Positions 1 through 8,847 of a stretch of 64,000 nt of DNA are shown one piece after another; position 1 is the stretch's first letter; each line of letters begins with the position of its first letter. The position numbers and the translations under genes are program-made. The notes under the pieces were generated by a model. The model ran no database searches, was not told where the DNA came from, and worked only from the letters and a program-made list of their open reading frames with translations. Source of the DNA: Pandoraea anapnoica (GTDB lineage: Bacteria; Pseudomonadota; Gammaproteobacteria; Burkholderiales; Burkholderiaceae); contig NZ_CABPSP010000002.1 of assembly GCF_902459765.1 (NCBI RefSeq), positions 124,001 to 188,000 of the forward strand. The letters run 5' to 3'.

Positions 1-1
1 G

Positions 2-1291
2 GACAAACTCAATGCACTGGTCGACGAGGGCCTGCGCAACAGTCCGAATCTGGCGGCGTCCGATCGCGCACTGCAAGCAGCGCGTGAGCAGTTGAAGGCG
101 CAGATCGGCTCGTCGCTATTCCCTTCCATCGATCTTGGCGGGGAAGTGGCCCGCGAGCGCAATCTCGGCATTCCGAACATCCGGCCGCCGACAGCGCTGT
201 ACAACATGTTCGTCGGACAGATTCAGGCGCGCTACACATTCGACTTCTTCGGGGCGTCGCGCTTCGCCAATGCGGCGCTCGCCGCGCAAGTCGATCAGCA
301 AGCGTTCCAACTTGCATCGGCGCGTCAGGCACTCGCGGCGAATATCGTCTCCGGTGCGATTGGCGCGTCGGTGCTCGGTGCGCAGGTCAAAGCGACCGAG
401 CGGCTCGTGGAGCTGGCGCAGGCGGATGCCACCGATATGGCCCGACGCGAAGCCCTCGGGGCGGTGTCGCGCGCCGATGCGCTGGCGTCGGCCCAGAATG
501 CCGAATCGCTGGCCTCATCGCTGCCGGGGTTGCGTGCGCAGTGGCAATCGACGCGCCATGCGCTCGCCGTCCTGCTCGGCCGTACGCCCGATCAGGCACC
601 GGACGATCTGGCGCTAGGCGAGTTGAAGGTGCCGCGCGCCGTGCCGGTGGTCGTGCCATCGACGCTGCTGCAATCGCGCCCCGATATTCAGGCGGCGGAG
701 ATGGCACTCAAGGCTGCCTCGGCCGAGGTCGGCGTGGCGACCGCGCAAATGTTCCCGAGCTTGTCGCTCAGCGCGTCGATGGGCAAAGGCGGCTTCAACT
801 GGCCGACGGTGATGTCCAACGCCGGGTCGTTGTGGAGCATCGCGGCGTCGATCTCGCAGCCGATCTTCCACGGCGGCGCGTTGCTTGCGCAGCGTCGCGC
901 GGCGCAGGCAACGTACGAGGCGGCCGTCGAACAGTACAAGCAAACCGTGCTGACGGCGTTCAAGAATGTGGCGGACACGCTCGCGTCGCTCGAAGCGGAC
1001 AATACGTCGCTATTGCACGCCGATAGCGCCAGTGCGGCCGCCGAGCAGATCTATCGCGATACGGCGGCACGGGTGCGTCTCGGGGCCTTGCCGGTGTCGT
1101 CCGCACGCGGCCGCGAGCAGCAGTACTGGAACGCCTACCTGACGACGGTGCGTGCAACCGGCGCGCGTTTGTCGGATACTGCGCTACTGTTTTACGCGAT
1201 GGGCGTGCCGCCCGAGCCCGCCGACGCTGCACCGACGCAGGCCCCGGCAGCGGCACTACCGGCCCCGTCGCAAGACGTAGCCAGACGATGA
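2..1291 (+). CDS. RND efflux outer-membrane factor (NodT/OprM family), 5' truncated
   Basis: The reading frame is already open at the first base of the window, so the N terminus (signal peptide and any lipobox) is missing; a TTG at 92 is internal, not the start. About 430 residues are visible. They show the duplicated coiled-coil/beta organisation of TolC-like outer-membrane factors: Ala/Gln-rich helices, two 'SRPDIQAAE'/'ADALASAQN'-type repeats and a C-terminal stretch with FHGGALLAQR and NVADTLASL typical of the NodT subgroup. The protein would form the outer-membrane channel of a tripartite pump whose membrane fusion and RND genes should lie just left of the window. The stop codon overlaps the start of the following TetR gene (ATGA), which suggests one transcript. 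Substrate cannot be told from the sequence. Confidence 0.9.
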   Translation, partial: DKLNALVDEGLRNSPNLAASDRALQAAREQLKAQIGSSLFPSIDLGGEVARERNLGIPNIRPPTALYNMFVGQIQARYTFDFFGASRFANAALAAQVDQQAFQLASARQALAANIVSGAIGASVLGAQVKATERLVELAQADATDMARREALGAVSRADALASAQNAESLASSLPGLRAQWQSTRHALAVLLGRTPDQAPDDLALGELKVPRAVPVVVPSTLLQSRPDIQAAEMALKAASAEVGVATAQMFPSLSLSASMGKGGFNWPTVMSNAGSLWSIAASISQPIFHGGALLAQRRAAQATYEAAVEQYKQTVLTAFKNVADTLASLEADNTSLLHADSASAAAEQIYRDTAARVRLGALPVSSARGREQQYWNAYLTTVRATGARLSDTALLFYAMGVPPEPADAAPTQAPAAALPAPSQDVARR

Positions 1292-1938
1292 CCACCCGAA
1301 CCACGACCCGGGGCCGACGCCCCAAACACCTCCCCGATGGCCGCGCCGCCTTGCTCAACGCGGCCATCGACGCTTTCTCGCACCTCGGCTACGACGGCGC
1401 GAACCTGCGCGGTATAGCCGCGGCCGCCAAGGTCGACGCGAGCCTCGTGCGCGTGCACTTCGGCTCGAAGGAACAGCTTTGGCGCGCCTGCGTCGATACG
1501 CTCGAAGCCGCGCTGGCGGCCCCCGTCGAAACGCTCCGCGCGATTTCGGTCGATGAAACGCGCCCGGTTAGAGACCGCCTTCGCGACGCCATCGGGCTCA
1601 TCGCGGCCTACGCGGTGCAGCACCCCGAACACAAGTGCTTCATTTCGCTGCATGCGTCCGAGACGGGCGAGCGTGGCGCGGTGCTTTACCGCCATCTGCT
1701 CGAACCGGTCTACAACTGCATGGAAAAGCTCATCGTGGAAGGGATGGCGGCGGGCGTGATTCGTGCCGAGCATCCGGCGATGTACTTCTGCGTACTCGCC
1801 CATGCACTGCATCCGCCGCCCGGCTCGCCGGTGCTCATGCAGGTGATCGCACCGGAAGTCGGCGGCGAAGCGTTCGGCCCGGCGTTGCTCAAGCAAGTCG
1901 AGATGGTGTTCTTCACACCGCCACAAACCGACGATTAA
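1288..1938 (+). CDS. TetR/AcrR-family transcriptional regulator
   Basis: A 216-residue protein. Residues 14-65 form a TetR-type helix-turn-helix: AALLNAAIDAFSHLGYDGAN followed by LRGIAAAAKVDASLVRVHFG and SKEQLW. The C-terminal two thirds are a divergent ligand-binding domain with an aromatic/His-rich end. The ATG overlaps the stop of the efflux channel gene by four bases, so translation is probably coupled. A repressor placed last in the pump operon would most simply control that pump, in response to a pump substrate; this is inference from position. No operator can be proposed because the operon promoter is outside the window. Confidence 0.9.
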   Translation: MTTRTTTRGRRPKHLPDGRAALLNAAIDAFSHLGYDGANLRGIAAAAKVDASLVRVHFGSKEQLWRACVDTLEAALAAPVETLRAISVDETRPVRDRLRDAIGLIAAYAVQHPEHKCFISLHASETGERGAVLYRHLLEPVYNCMEKLIVEGMAAGVIRAEHPAMYFCVLAHALHPPPGSPVLMQVIAPEVGGEAFGPALLKQVEMVFFTPPQTDD

Positions 1939-2008
1939 ACCGACGCTCGAATGTCATGGCAGTGCATGCCGGCGCCGTCATCTCCGGCACGCACCGATCG
2001 CTATCGCG

Positions 2009-3265
2009 CTAGTGCGACATCGATGCGCCCGGCGGCATCGCCCCTGCCTGCGGCGTATCGGCACCAGTACCCAGCACCACGCCGCGCCGCTCGCGTCCGA
2101 AATAGATCATGACGGCGATTACCACTGCGACCGTCCCGGCCACAAGTGCCATCGCCAAACCGAAGTTGCCGTCGTGCGCCTTCGCGATGGTCGTCTGCAG
2201 ATTCCCGTTGATCGACGCAAACAAATTGCCCAACTGATAGACGAGCCCCGGGAACGTGGCGCGAATCTCGTCGGGCGACAGCTCGTTAAGGTGCGCAGGA
2301 ATCACGCCCCACGCCCCTTGCACCGAAATCTGCATCAGGAACGCGCCGAGCGCCAACAGCACCGCGCCGCTGGAAAATGCCCACAACGGCAGTACCGGTA
2401 ACGCGATCAGCGACGCAATGATGATGGCGCGACGGCGTCCGATCTTCTCCGAAATCGCACCGAAGAACAGCCCGCCAATGATGGCGCCGATGTTGTAAGT
2501 GATGGCGATCCAGCTCACGGTGTGAGTATCGAACTTGTGCTGCACTTGCAGGAAGGTCGGATACAGATCCTGCGTGCCGTGCGAGAAGAAGTTGAAGGCC
2601 GTCATCAACACGATGGCGTACAACGCCAGTTTCCAGTCGCGTGACAGCACCTGCACGAAGTTGGCGCGCGGCGCAGCACTGGCCGCCTCGCCCTTGCGCC
2701 AAGCGGGCGACTCGGGCACGTGCCGTCGGATGTAGAGCACGAGCAACGCTGGGAGTACACCGACGAAGAACATGCCGCGCCAGCCAATGCTGTCGTAGAA
2801 GAGCCCGTAGACGACCGACGCCAGCAGATACCCGCTCGGATATCCCGCTTGAAGCAGCCCGGAGACGATGCCGCGCGAGTGCGTCGGCACACTCTCCATC
2901 GTGAGCGCCGCACCCACACCCCATTCGCCGCCCATCGCGATACCGAAGAGCGCGCGTAGGATCAGCAGTACAGTGAGACTTGGCGCAAAGCCGGAGGCCA
3001 GCTCAAGCAATGCGTACAGCAGCACGCTTGCCATCATGGCCGGGCGGCGTCCGACTTTGTCGCCCAGTCGACCGAAGACGAACGCGCCGACCGGACGCAT
3101 CGCCAGCGTGAGCAACAGCGCGAACGCCACACTGCCCAGCTCGGTATTGAACTCCTTCGCGATGTCCTTGAGCACGAACACCATCAGGAAGAAATCGAAC
3201 GCGTCGAGCGTCCACCCAAGATAGCTTGCCGTTACCACATGCTTCTGTTCTTTAGTCCAGGCCAT
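2009..3265 (-). CDS. MFS transporter, sialate/carboxylate:H+ symporter-like
   Basis: A 418-residue protein with about twelve hydrophobic helices. Near the N terminus WTLDAFDFFLMVFVLKDIA matches the start of TM1 in the metabolite:H+ symporter and sialate/lactate (NanT, Jen1-like) branch of the MFS. The loop after TM2 carries the MFS signature GRLGDKVGRRPAM, and the second half repeats it as GAISEKIGRRRA. The ATG at 3265 has a strong ribosome site (GGAGGGA, four bases upstream). It is transcribed away from the flavoprotein gene at 3590. The substrate is probably a monocarboxylate or related organic acid, but neighbours give no help. Confidence 0.85.
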   Translation of the reverse strand: MAWTKEQKHVVTASYLGWTLDAFDFFLMVFVLKDIAKEFNTELGSVAFALLLTLAMRPVGAFVFGRLGDKVGRRPAMMASVLLYALLELASGFAPSLTVLLILRALFGIAMGGEWGVGAALTMESVPTHSRGIVSGLLQAGYPSGYLLASVVYGLFYDSIGWRGMFFVGVLPALLVLYIRRHVPESPAWRKGEAASAAPRANFVQVLSRDWKLALYAIVLMTAFNFFSHGTQDLYPTFLQVQHKFDTHTVSWIAITYNIGAIIGGLFFGAISEKIGRRRAIIIASLIALPVLPLWAFSSGAVLLALGAFLMQISVQGAWGVIPAHLNELSPDEIRATFPGLVYQLGNLFASINGNLQTTIAKAHDGNFGLAMALVAGTVAVVIAVMIYFGRERRGVVLGTGADTPQAGAMPPGASMSH

Positions 3266-3589
3266 GGTGTCCCTCCATCGGCGGCAATGTTGCGCGACGA
3301 AATCACTCTACGCCTGAAAACCGACCATGATGCAAGCGAGTCCAAAACCGGCCCGCAGCCCGCATGGGTGCTAGGACACCGCGCAATGACGGGGGTTTTG
3401 CCTGTCCAAACCCGTGTGCCAGGCGAGCGAAATGTGCGAAGTCCGCCCACTGCGCTGCGTGCCCGGATGCGCCAGATCGAGAGACGCAAGCGCCATCTGA
3501 CGGTATCCGAGACGCTCTGACGACGCCGATGCATTACACTGGCGGCCAAATTCACTCGCTTTGTTCAAGCTTCCTACGTCTCCAATTCC
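3266..3589. promoter_or_regulatory. Intergenic region between divergent MFS and flavoprotein genes
   Basis: These 324 bases separate two divergent genes and must hold both promoters. I see no open frame with convincing start signals, no long inverted repeat and no clear TTGACA/TATAAT pair. A TACACT at about 3535 is a possible -10 element for the rightward gene, but no fitting -35 box precedes it. Confidence 0.4.
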
Positions 3590-4840
3590 ATGTCCGAAGC
3601 CACCTCCACCACCGTCATTCTCGGCGCCGGTCAAGCCGGCGGCGAAACCGCCCTCGCGCTGCGTCAGCTCGGCTATACCGGCCGCATTGTGCTTGCTGGC
3701 AGCGAAACCCATCTGCCGTATCGCCGCCCCCCCCTCTCGAAAGCGTTCCTCGCGGGTCAGGCCGACGAAGCCAGTCTGCTGATCCGCCCGGCGGACGCCT
3801 ATGAGAAAGCCGAGATCGACGTGCGCCTCGGCGTGACGGCCACCGCCATCGACCGCACGGCGCGCACCGTCGCGTTCGACGACGGCCAGACGCTCGGTTA
3901 CGACCACCTCGTGCTCGCGCTCGGCGGCCGTGTGCGTCCCCTGCCGATTCCTGGTGGCGATGCATCCAACGTCTACTACCTGCGCAACATCGCCGATGCA
4001 CAGCGCCTGCGTGAAGCGCTCGCTCCGGGTAAGCGCGTCGTGGTCGTCGGCGGCGGTTACATCGGTCTGGAAGTGGCCGCTAGCGCCGTCAAGGCAGGCG
4101 CTTCGGTGACGGTACTCGAAGCGGCGCCGCGTCTGCTCGCCCGCGTGGCCGAAGCGGATCTCGCAGGCTTCTTTGCGACGCTGCACCGCGAGAACGGTGT
4201 GGACGTGCAAGTGGGTGTGGGCGTCACCGCCCTCGAACAGGATGCCGCAGGCAATGTGGTAGCCGTGGTGGCCGGTGAGAAGCGTCTGGAAGCGGACGTG
4301 GTCGTCGTCGGTATCGGTCTGATCCCGAACACCGAACTCGCGCAATCCGCCGGTCTGGCCGTCGACAACGGCATCGTCGTGGACGAGTTTGCCCGCACCA
4401 GCGATCCGGCGATTCTTGCCGTGGGCGATTGCGCGCATCACGAACACCCGGCACTCGGCCGTCGCATCCGTCTGGAATCGGTACCGAGCGCCAGCGAAAT
4501 GGCGAAGGTGGCCGCCAGCGTCGTGCATGGCGACGCACCGAAGGCCGTCGCGACCGCTCCGTGGTTCTGGTCGGATCAGTTCAACGCGAAGTTGCAGATG
4601 GTCGGTATGACCGATGGCCACGACGCCGTGATCGAACGCCGTCTGCCTGATGCACAGGGTGCCGCCGTTTTCATGCTCTTCTATCTGCGTGATGGCGCGA
4701 TCGTGGCCGCTGCAAGCATCAACCGCGCGCAGGAATTCATGACGGCACGCGAACTCGTCGGCCGCCGTGCGGTGGTCGATCCGGCGCGTCTGGCCGATGC
4801 CGCCACGCCGCTCAAGACGCTGCTGACCGAGCTCGGCTGA
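3590..4840 (+). CDS. NAD(P)H:ferredoxin reductase-type FAD flavoprotein
   Basis: A 416-residue two-dinucleotide-fold reductase of the rhodocoxin/putidaredoxin reductase family. Near residue 8, ILGAGQAGGETALALRQLG is the FAD-binding GxGxxG fold, followed by YRRPPLSK, the family motif near the flavin. Around residue 148, VVVVGGGYIGLEVAAS is the NAD(P)H site. Around residue 278, ILAVGDCAHHEHPALG is the second FAD motif. Proteins of this type pass electrons from NADH to a [2Fe-2S] ferredoxin that feeds a cytochrome P450 or ring-hydroxylating oxygenase. No ferredoxin or oxygenase gene adjoins it, so its partner must be encoded elsewhere. No clear Shine-Dalgarno sequence precedes the ATG. Confidence 0.9.
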   Translation: MSEATSTTVILGAGQAGGETALALRQLGYTGRIVLAGSETHLPYRRPPLSKAFLAGQADEASLLIRPADAYEKAEIDVRLGVTATAIDRTARTVAFDDGQTLGYDHLVLALGGRVRPLPIPGGDASNVYYLRNIADAQRLREALAPGKRVVVVGGGYIGLEVAASAVKAGASVTVLEAAPRLLARVAEADLAGFFATLHRENGVDVQVGVGVTALEQDAAGNVVAVVAGEKRLEADVVVVGIGLIPNTELAQSAGLAVDNGIVVDEFARTSDPAILAVGDCAHHEHPALGRRIRLESVPSASEMAKVAASVVHGDAPKAVATAPWFWSDQFNAKLQMVGMTDGHDAVIERRLPDAQGAAVFMLFYLRDGAIVAAASINRAQEFMTARELVGRRAVVDPARLADAATPLKTLLTELG

Positions 4841-4876
4841 TCACGCCGACTTGCCATCGGCCTCGCGCCGTCGACC

Positions 4877-5815
4877 TTACTTGGCGGACGGCGCATGGGC
4901 GGGCAGCAGCAGCACCGGACGGCCCGCATGACGGGCCGTATCTTCCGCCACGCTGCCTAGCGTGAAGCGCCGGAATCCACGTCGGCCGTGCGTGCCCAGC
5001 ACGATCAGGTCGACGTCGGCATCGCGGCCCGCAGCGATGATCTGATCCGCGACGCCCTCGCCCACCGGCTCAATCTCCCGCATCTCGATCTCACCGGGCA
5101 CTTCCGCCTCTTTCAAACGTTTCTGCGCCCAGCTTCGCACCTGTTCGGCCACGGCGCGCACCGCGTCGAGCAATGGCTCAGGATCGAAACCTGCGAGGAA
5201 CGGTCCCGGTAAGTCCAGCACGTGCACCACCCGCATCGACGCGCCATGCGTGCGCGCCAACGCCAACGCATACTCGAAGGCAAGCCGCGAGGTCTCGCTG
5301 TCGTCCAGCGCGACGAGAATGCGTTCGTAATGGCCGCCCGCGCGCAGCGGCTGATGCGGCCGCGCCTCGCCCGCCACCAGCATCACCGGCACTTCCGCGC
5401 TGCGCAGGATCTGTTCCGCGACGCTGCCGAGCATCGCGCGGCGCACGCCACTGCGGCCGTGTGTTCCGACGACGATGATGTCGGCACCCCATTCGATGGC
5501 CTCGCGGGTCATCGCTTCGGGCACGGTTTCTCCGGTGGTGCGCAAGTCGAGCAGATGCGCCTGTGCGTCGAAGCCTTCTTCGCGCAAGTACAGGACCGCC
5601 CGTGCGAGATGTTCTTCGCCTTCGCGCTGCATGTCACGGCGTACCTGTTCCAGATCGATGAGTTTGCCGAAAGCGGCCGTGAGCAGATTGACGGGGTCTT
5701 CCACGGTGTGAATGACGCGGATCGCGTCACCGTGCCGCGCAAAGGCAGCGGCCTCGCGCAATGCGCGGCGTGACGACTCGCTACCGTCGGTCGCCAGCAG
5801 AATGCGTTTTGTCAT
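4877..5815 (-). CDS. Tandem-domain universal stress protein
   Basis: A 312-residue protein made of two UspA domains. Each ends with the ATP-binding signature G-x2-G-x9-G-[ST]: GTHGRSGVRRAMLGSV in the first and GTHGRRGFRRFTLGSV in the second; each opens with a beta strand and acidic turn (LLATDGSESS and LVALDDSETS). I chose the ATG at 5815 because GAGG lies six bases upstream and MTKRILLATDG is the usual family start; an ATG 51 bases further upstream has no such support. Tandem Usp proteins are cytoplasmic and typically rise under stasis, anoxia or membrane stress. It lies downstream of a strong terminator, so it has its own promoter. Confidence 0.9.
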   Translation of the reverse strand: MTKRILLATDGSESSRRALREAAAFARHGDAIRVIHTVEDPVNLLTAAFGKLIDLEQVRRDMQREGEEHLARAVLYLREEGFDAQAHLLDLRTTGETVPEAMTREAIEWGADIIVVGTHGRSGVRRAMLGSVAEQILRSAEVPVMLVAGEARPHQPLRAGGHYERILVALDDSETSRLAFEYALALARTHGASMRVVHVLDLPGPFLAGFDPEPLLDAVRAVAEQVRSWAQKRLKEAEVPGEIEMREIEPVGEGVADQIIAAGRDADVDLIVLGTHGRRGFRRFTLGSVAEDTARHAGRPVLLLPAHAPSAK

Positions 5816-5994
5816 GAGCAGCCTCGCGTTGATAGTCGAAGGAATGCCATGCGCGTGTCCGGTCATCCCGATGTTCCATCTGACGAACCTTGCACGACGC
5901 TCCCACTATACTGCTCGATAGGGCGCGAAGGCCACCCTCCGCGCGCCCTGTGCGACCGGGATGGCCATTGGACTTCGCTTCCTTTGACGCAACG

Positions 5995-6033
5995 CAAAAA
6001 CGCCACAGGCCCGGCAAAGCGGGCCTGTGGCGT
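5995..6033 (-). terminator. Rho-independent terminator after the aldo/keto reductase
   Basis: A perfect 13-base stem (CGCCACAGGCCCG at 6001-6013 against 6020-6032) with a six-base loop, extended by one A-T pair. On the minus strand the stem is followed directly by TTTTT. It lies 30 bases past the aldo/keto reductase stop and would insulate the universal stress gene from the transcript that may include the cellulose operon. Confidence 0.9.
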
Positions 6034-6062
6034 CAGAGTGAGACGAAGCTTGCGGCGAGCGC

Positions 6063-7061
6063 TCAGCGTGCAGCGTCGCCCCAGCGATAGGCGTGCGACG
6101 CGTCGTCGAGCTTTGCCTTGAGTTCCGGCGGCAGCGCGTAGTCGATCGTGCCCAGCGTCTCGGTCAGTTGCTCGACGCGGCTTGCGCCGATGATGGCCGA
6201 GGTCACGCTCGGGTTCGCCAGCACCCATGCGAGCGACAGACGCGTGAGCGACTCGCCTGCGTCCTTCGCAATGCCCTTGAGCGCTTCGATGGTCTCGAAT
6301 TCACGCTCATGCCAGTAGCGTTGCTGGTACATCGCCCCCGCCTTGCCCACGGTAGCCGACGTGAAGCGGCCCTCGGTAGGCGCAGCGTCGTGGCGGTACT
6401 TGCCGGTCAGCAGGCCGCCTGCGAGCGGGTTGTAGGGAATGACCGCCAGCCCTTCTTCGCTCGCCAGCGGCAGCAGTTCGCGTTCGATCTGACGGAACAG
6501 GAGGTTGTAGCGCGGCTGGACCGACACGAAACGCGCGACGCGCAGCACGTCGGCACGGCCCAGCGCACGTGCGAGACGATACGCGAGATAGTTCGACACG
6601 CCGACGTAACGGGCCTTGCCCGACTTCACGATGGTGTCGAGCGCTTCAAGCGTTTCGTCGATGGGCGTGTCGGTGTCGTCCGAGTGCAGTTGATACAGGT
6701 CGACGTAATCGGTGCCGATGCGGTTGAGCGACGCGTCGATGGCACTCAGCAAGTGCTTGCGCGACGCGCCCTTGTCCCACGGCGACGGCCCCATCTGACC
6801 GCAGGCCTTCGTCGCCACGATGAACTGGTCGCGACGGCCCTTGAGCCAGCGGCCCACCACTTCTTCGGTACGGCCGACGAGCGAATTGTCGGCCCCCAGC
6901 GGATAGACGTCGGCGAGATCGATGAAGTTGACGCCCGCCTCTGCCGTGCGGTCGAGAATGGCGTGGCTGGCGGCTTCTTCGGTTTGCAGACCGAACGTCA
7001 TGGTGCCCAGGCACAGGCGGGAAACGGTCAGGCCGGTGCGGCCGAATTTCGTGTATTGCAC
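6063..7061 (-). CDS. Aldo/keto reductase
   Basis: A 332-residue TIM-barrel oxidoreductase of the YajO/Gpr-like branch. It starts VQYTKFGRTGLTVSRLCLGT. Catalytic tetrad residues are visible: Asp in FIDLADVYPLGADN with the Tyr three residues later, Lys in FIVATKACG, His in YVDLYQLHSDD. The C-terminal part has the NADPH-binding motif region (SVTSAIIGASRVEQLTE). The frame is open further upstream, but the GTG at 7061 is preceded at five bases by GGGAG and begins exactly where family homologies begin. It is downstream of bcsG on the same strand with a 127-base gap; whether it is cotranscribed is unclear. The physiological substrate is unknown. Confidence 0.88.
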   Translation of the reverse strand: MQYTKFGRTGLTVSRLCLGTMTFGLQTEEAASHAILDRTAEAGVNFIDLADVYPLGADNSLVGRTEEVVGRWLKGRRDQFIVATKACGQMGPSPWDKGASRKHLLSAIDASLNRIGTDYVDLYQLHSDDTDTPIDETLEALDTIVKSGKARYVGVSNYLAYRLARALGRADVLRVARFVSVQPRYNLLFRQIERELLPLASEEGLAVIPYNPLAGGLLTGKYRHDAAPTEGRFTSATVGKAGAMYQQRYWHEREFETIEALKGIAKDAGESLTRLSLAWVLANPSVTSAIIGASRVEQLTETLGTIDYALPPELKAKLDDASHAYRWGDAAR

Positions 7062-7188
7062 GGTAACTCCCGGAGGCAAGTACTGGTGAATAGCGATGCC
7101 CGGCGTCGCGGACAAGGTGCACAGTATGCGCGATTCCGGGAAAACGCGTGCGCCGCCCAACGCTATCGCAGCACACGCGCTTCGTGTG

Positions 7189-8829
7189 TTATTCCAGCGA
7201 CTTCAGATCGAGCCAGACGCCATCCGCGCCGCGGATCATCATCTTGCCGCCGTACTTCATGACGGTCGTCTGCTCGTTGGCCGACACGAAGGCCGTCTGC
7301 GGCAGATCGTTGGCGTACTGCGCGAGATCCGGCGTGCCCGCGAACGGGTTGTTGGCGATCAGATGCGAGATGAGCGTCATCATCGCCAGATAGCTCGTGG
7401 GCGTGGAGATGGTCACCGGCGTGCCGTGCGACGCGCCCGCCCCGTCGCCGAAGCCAACGAGCTTCACCGCCACCGGCACGTGCGTAATCTCCGGCAGCGG
7501 GATCTCGCGCATGCCTGAGATCTGCAGCTTGCTGCCGCGCAGTGCCGCGCCGTGTTCCGGCACGAACACGACCACCGCCTTGCGTCCCGACTTCGCAATA
7601 GTGTCGATAAACTGACCGAAGTCGTCGAACATCGTCTTCGCGCGCAACGGATAACTCTGCACGCTGCTGAGCTTCGAGCCTTCGAAACGGTTGCCGTCGT
7701 GCAGTGAGATCGTGTTGTAGTAAAGCGCCACGCGCTTGTCCGGCATGGCCGTGCGCTGCTTCCACCACGATTGCAGCACGTCGCCGTCCGAGCGGATCGG
7801 CGTCTCGTCGAACGCGCGCATCGCCACACGGGTGCGCGTGTTGTCGAAGGGCGTGACGCCCTGCACGTTGAAATTCTGCTGCACTTCCTGCATGAAGTTG
7901 TCGAAGTGACCGTCGTGGTTCATCGCGAGCGTCGGCGTGAAACCGAGGGTCTTCAGACTGCTCATGATGTAACACTGCGGACCGGCCGGGTCGTACAGCG
8001 CCTTATGCTCCGGCTGTCCGCAACCGGCGCGCAGCACGCGAATCGCCGCCGGGCCGCTGTAGCTGGCGGCCGAGTTGAAGTTCTTGAAGATGAAATCGAA
8101 CTTCGAGAGCAATGGCAGGTTGTCAAGGTTGTCGACGTCGAGGTCGTCCTGCGCGAGCGAACAGATGTGCAGGAAGATGATGTCGTAATCGGGGCCTGCG
8201 CCCGCCTGCGCGGGCAACGAGACCGAGCGCGTGAGTTCGCGCGAATAGAAACTGTTAAGCGCTGCGTTCGGGTTCGCGCCCGGCGGCACCTCGCCGTCGC
8301 CTGTCAGGAACTCGCTGCTGCCGCCGGCCGCCCCTGCTGCGGGTGCCCCCGTCGCGGCACCGGGCGCCAGCGCCGCGGTATCGCCCTGCGCGGCCACGAC
8401 CGGTGAGACGGAGACGAGCGTGCCGACACGCAGCACCCCCGGCACGATCAGCAAGGCCAGCAGGACGAAGGTCGTCACGCGCACCCAGCGGTTCACGATC
8501 CAGTAGACCAGCACCATGATCGCAAGTAGCAACCAGTCGCGCGCCGAAACGAAGCGGCCGAGCAGTTCGACGATGTACGAGAAGCGGAACTGCATCAGTG
8601 CAGGCAACTGTTCGATGAAGCGTCCGAACGGCGGCAAATTCGAGTCGTAGTAAAGCAGCGCCGCGCCGACTGGGATGGCGATGACCTGTCGTGCAATACG
8701 CGCCCAGCGCGGGCGCAGCCTTACCACGAGGAACAGTGCGAAGACGAAGTTCGGCAGCACGTGAAAGCCGAGGATGCCTGCCCAAAGCAGCAACAGCTTC
8801 AGAATGAAATAGAGGTTCCAGATACCCAT
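7189..8829 (-). CDS. bcsG: Cellulose phosphoethanolamine transferase BcsG
   Basis: A 546-residue inner-membrane protein. The N terminus has about four TM helices (roughly 5-35, 45-62, 98-115, 118-140), then a Gly/Ala/Pro-rich linker, then a periplasmic alkaline-phosphatase-fold domain. Residues matching the zinc site and nucleophile of E. coli BcsG are present: Cys223 in HICSLAQDD, Tyr257-Ser258 in NSAASYSGPAA, His377 in NTISLHDGN and Glu425-His426 in VFVPEHGAAL. The enzyme transfers phosphoethanolamine from phosphatidylethanolamine to nascent cellulose. It is last of the bcs operon, 18 bases after bcsA, with an AAGGAAA ribosome site. E. coli BcsG works beside BcsE and BcsF; I do not see either gene here. 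Confidence 0.95.
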   Translation of the reverse strand: MGIWNLYFILKLLLLWAGILGFHVLPNFVFALFLVVRLRPRWARIARQVIAIPVGAALLYYDSNLPPFGRFIEQLPALMQFRFSYIVELLGRFVSARDWLLLAIMVLVYWIVNRWVRVTTFVLLALLIVPGVLRVGTLVSVSPVVAAQGDTAALAPGAATGAPAAGAAGGSSEFLTGDGEVPPGANPNAALNSFYSRELTRSVSLPAQAGAGPDYDIIFLHICSLAQDDLDVDNLDNLPLLSKFDFIFKNFNSAASYSGPAAIRVLRAGCGQPEHKALYDPAGPQCYIMSSLKTLGFTPTLAMNHDGHFDNFMQEVQQNFNVQGVTPFDNTRTRVAMRAFDETPIRSDGDVLQSWWKQRTAMPDKRVALYYNTISLHDGNRFEGSKLSSVQSYPLRAKTMFDDFGQFIDTIAKSGRKAVVVFVPEHGAALRGSKLQISGMREIPLPEITHVPVAVKLVGFGDGAGASHGTPVTISTPTSYLAMMTLISHLIANNPFAGTPDLAQYANDLPQTAFVSANEQTTVMKYGGKMMIRGADGVWLDLKSLE

Positions 8830-8847
8830 CGTATGGTTTCCTTGGTC

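Noticed and set aside
3371-4621. 416-codon minus-strand frame over the ferredoxin reductase gene
   Set aside because: The plus-strand product has all FAD and NAD motifs; the opposite frame is His/Asp-rich noise.
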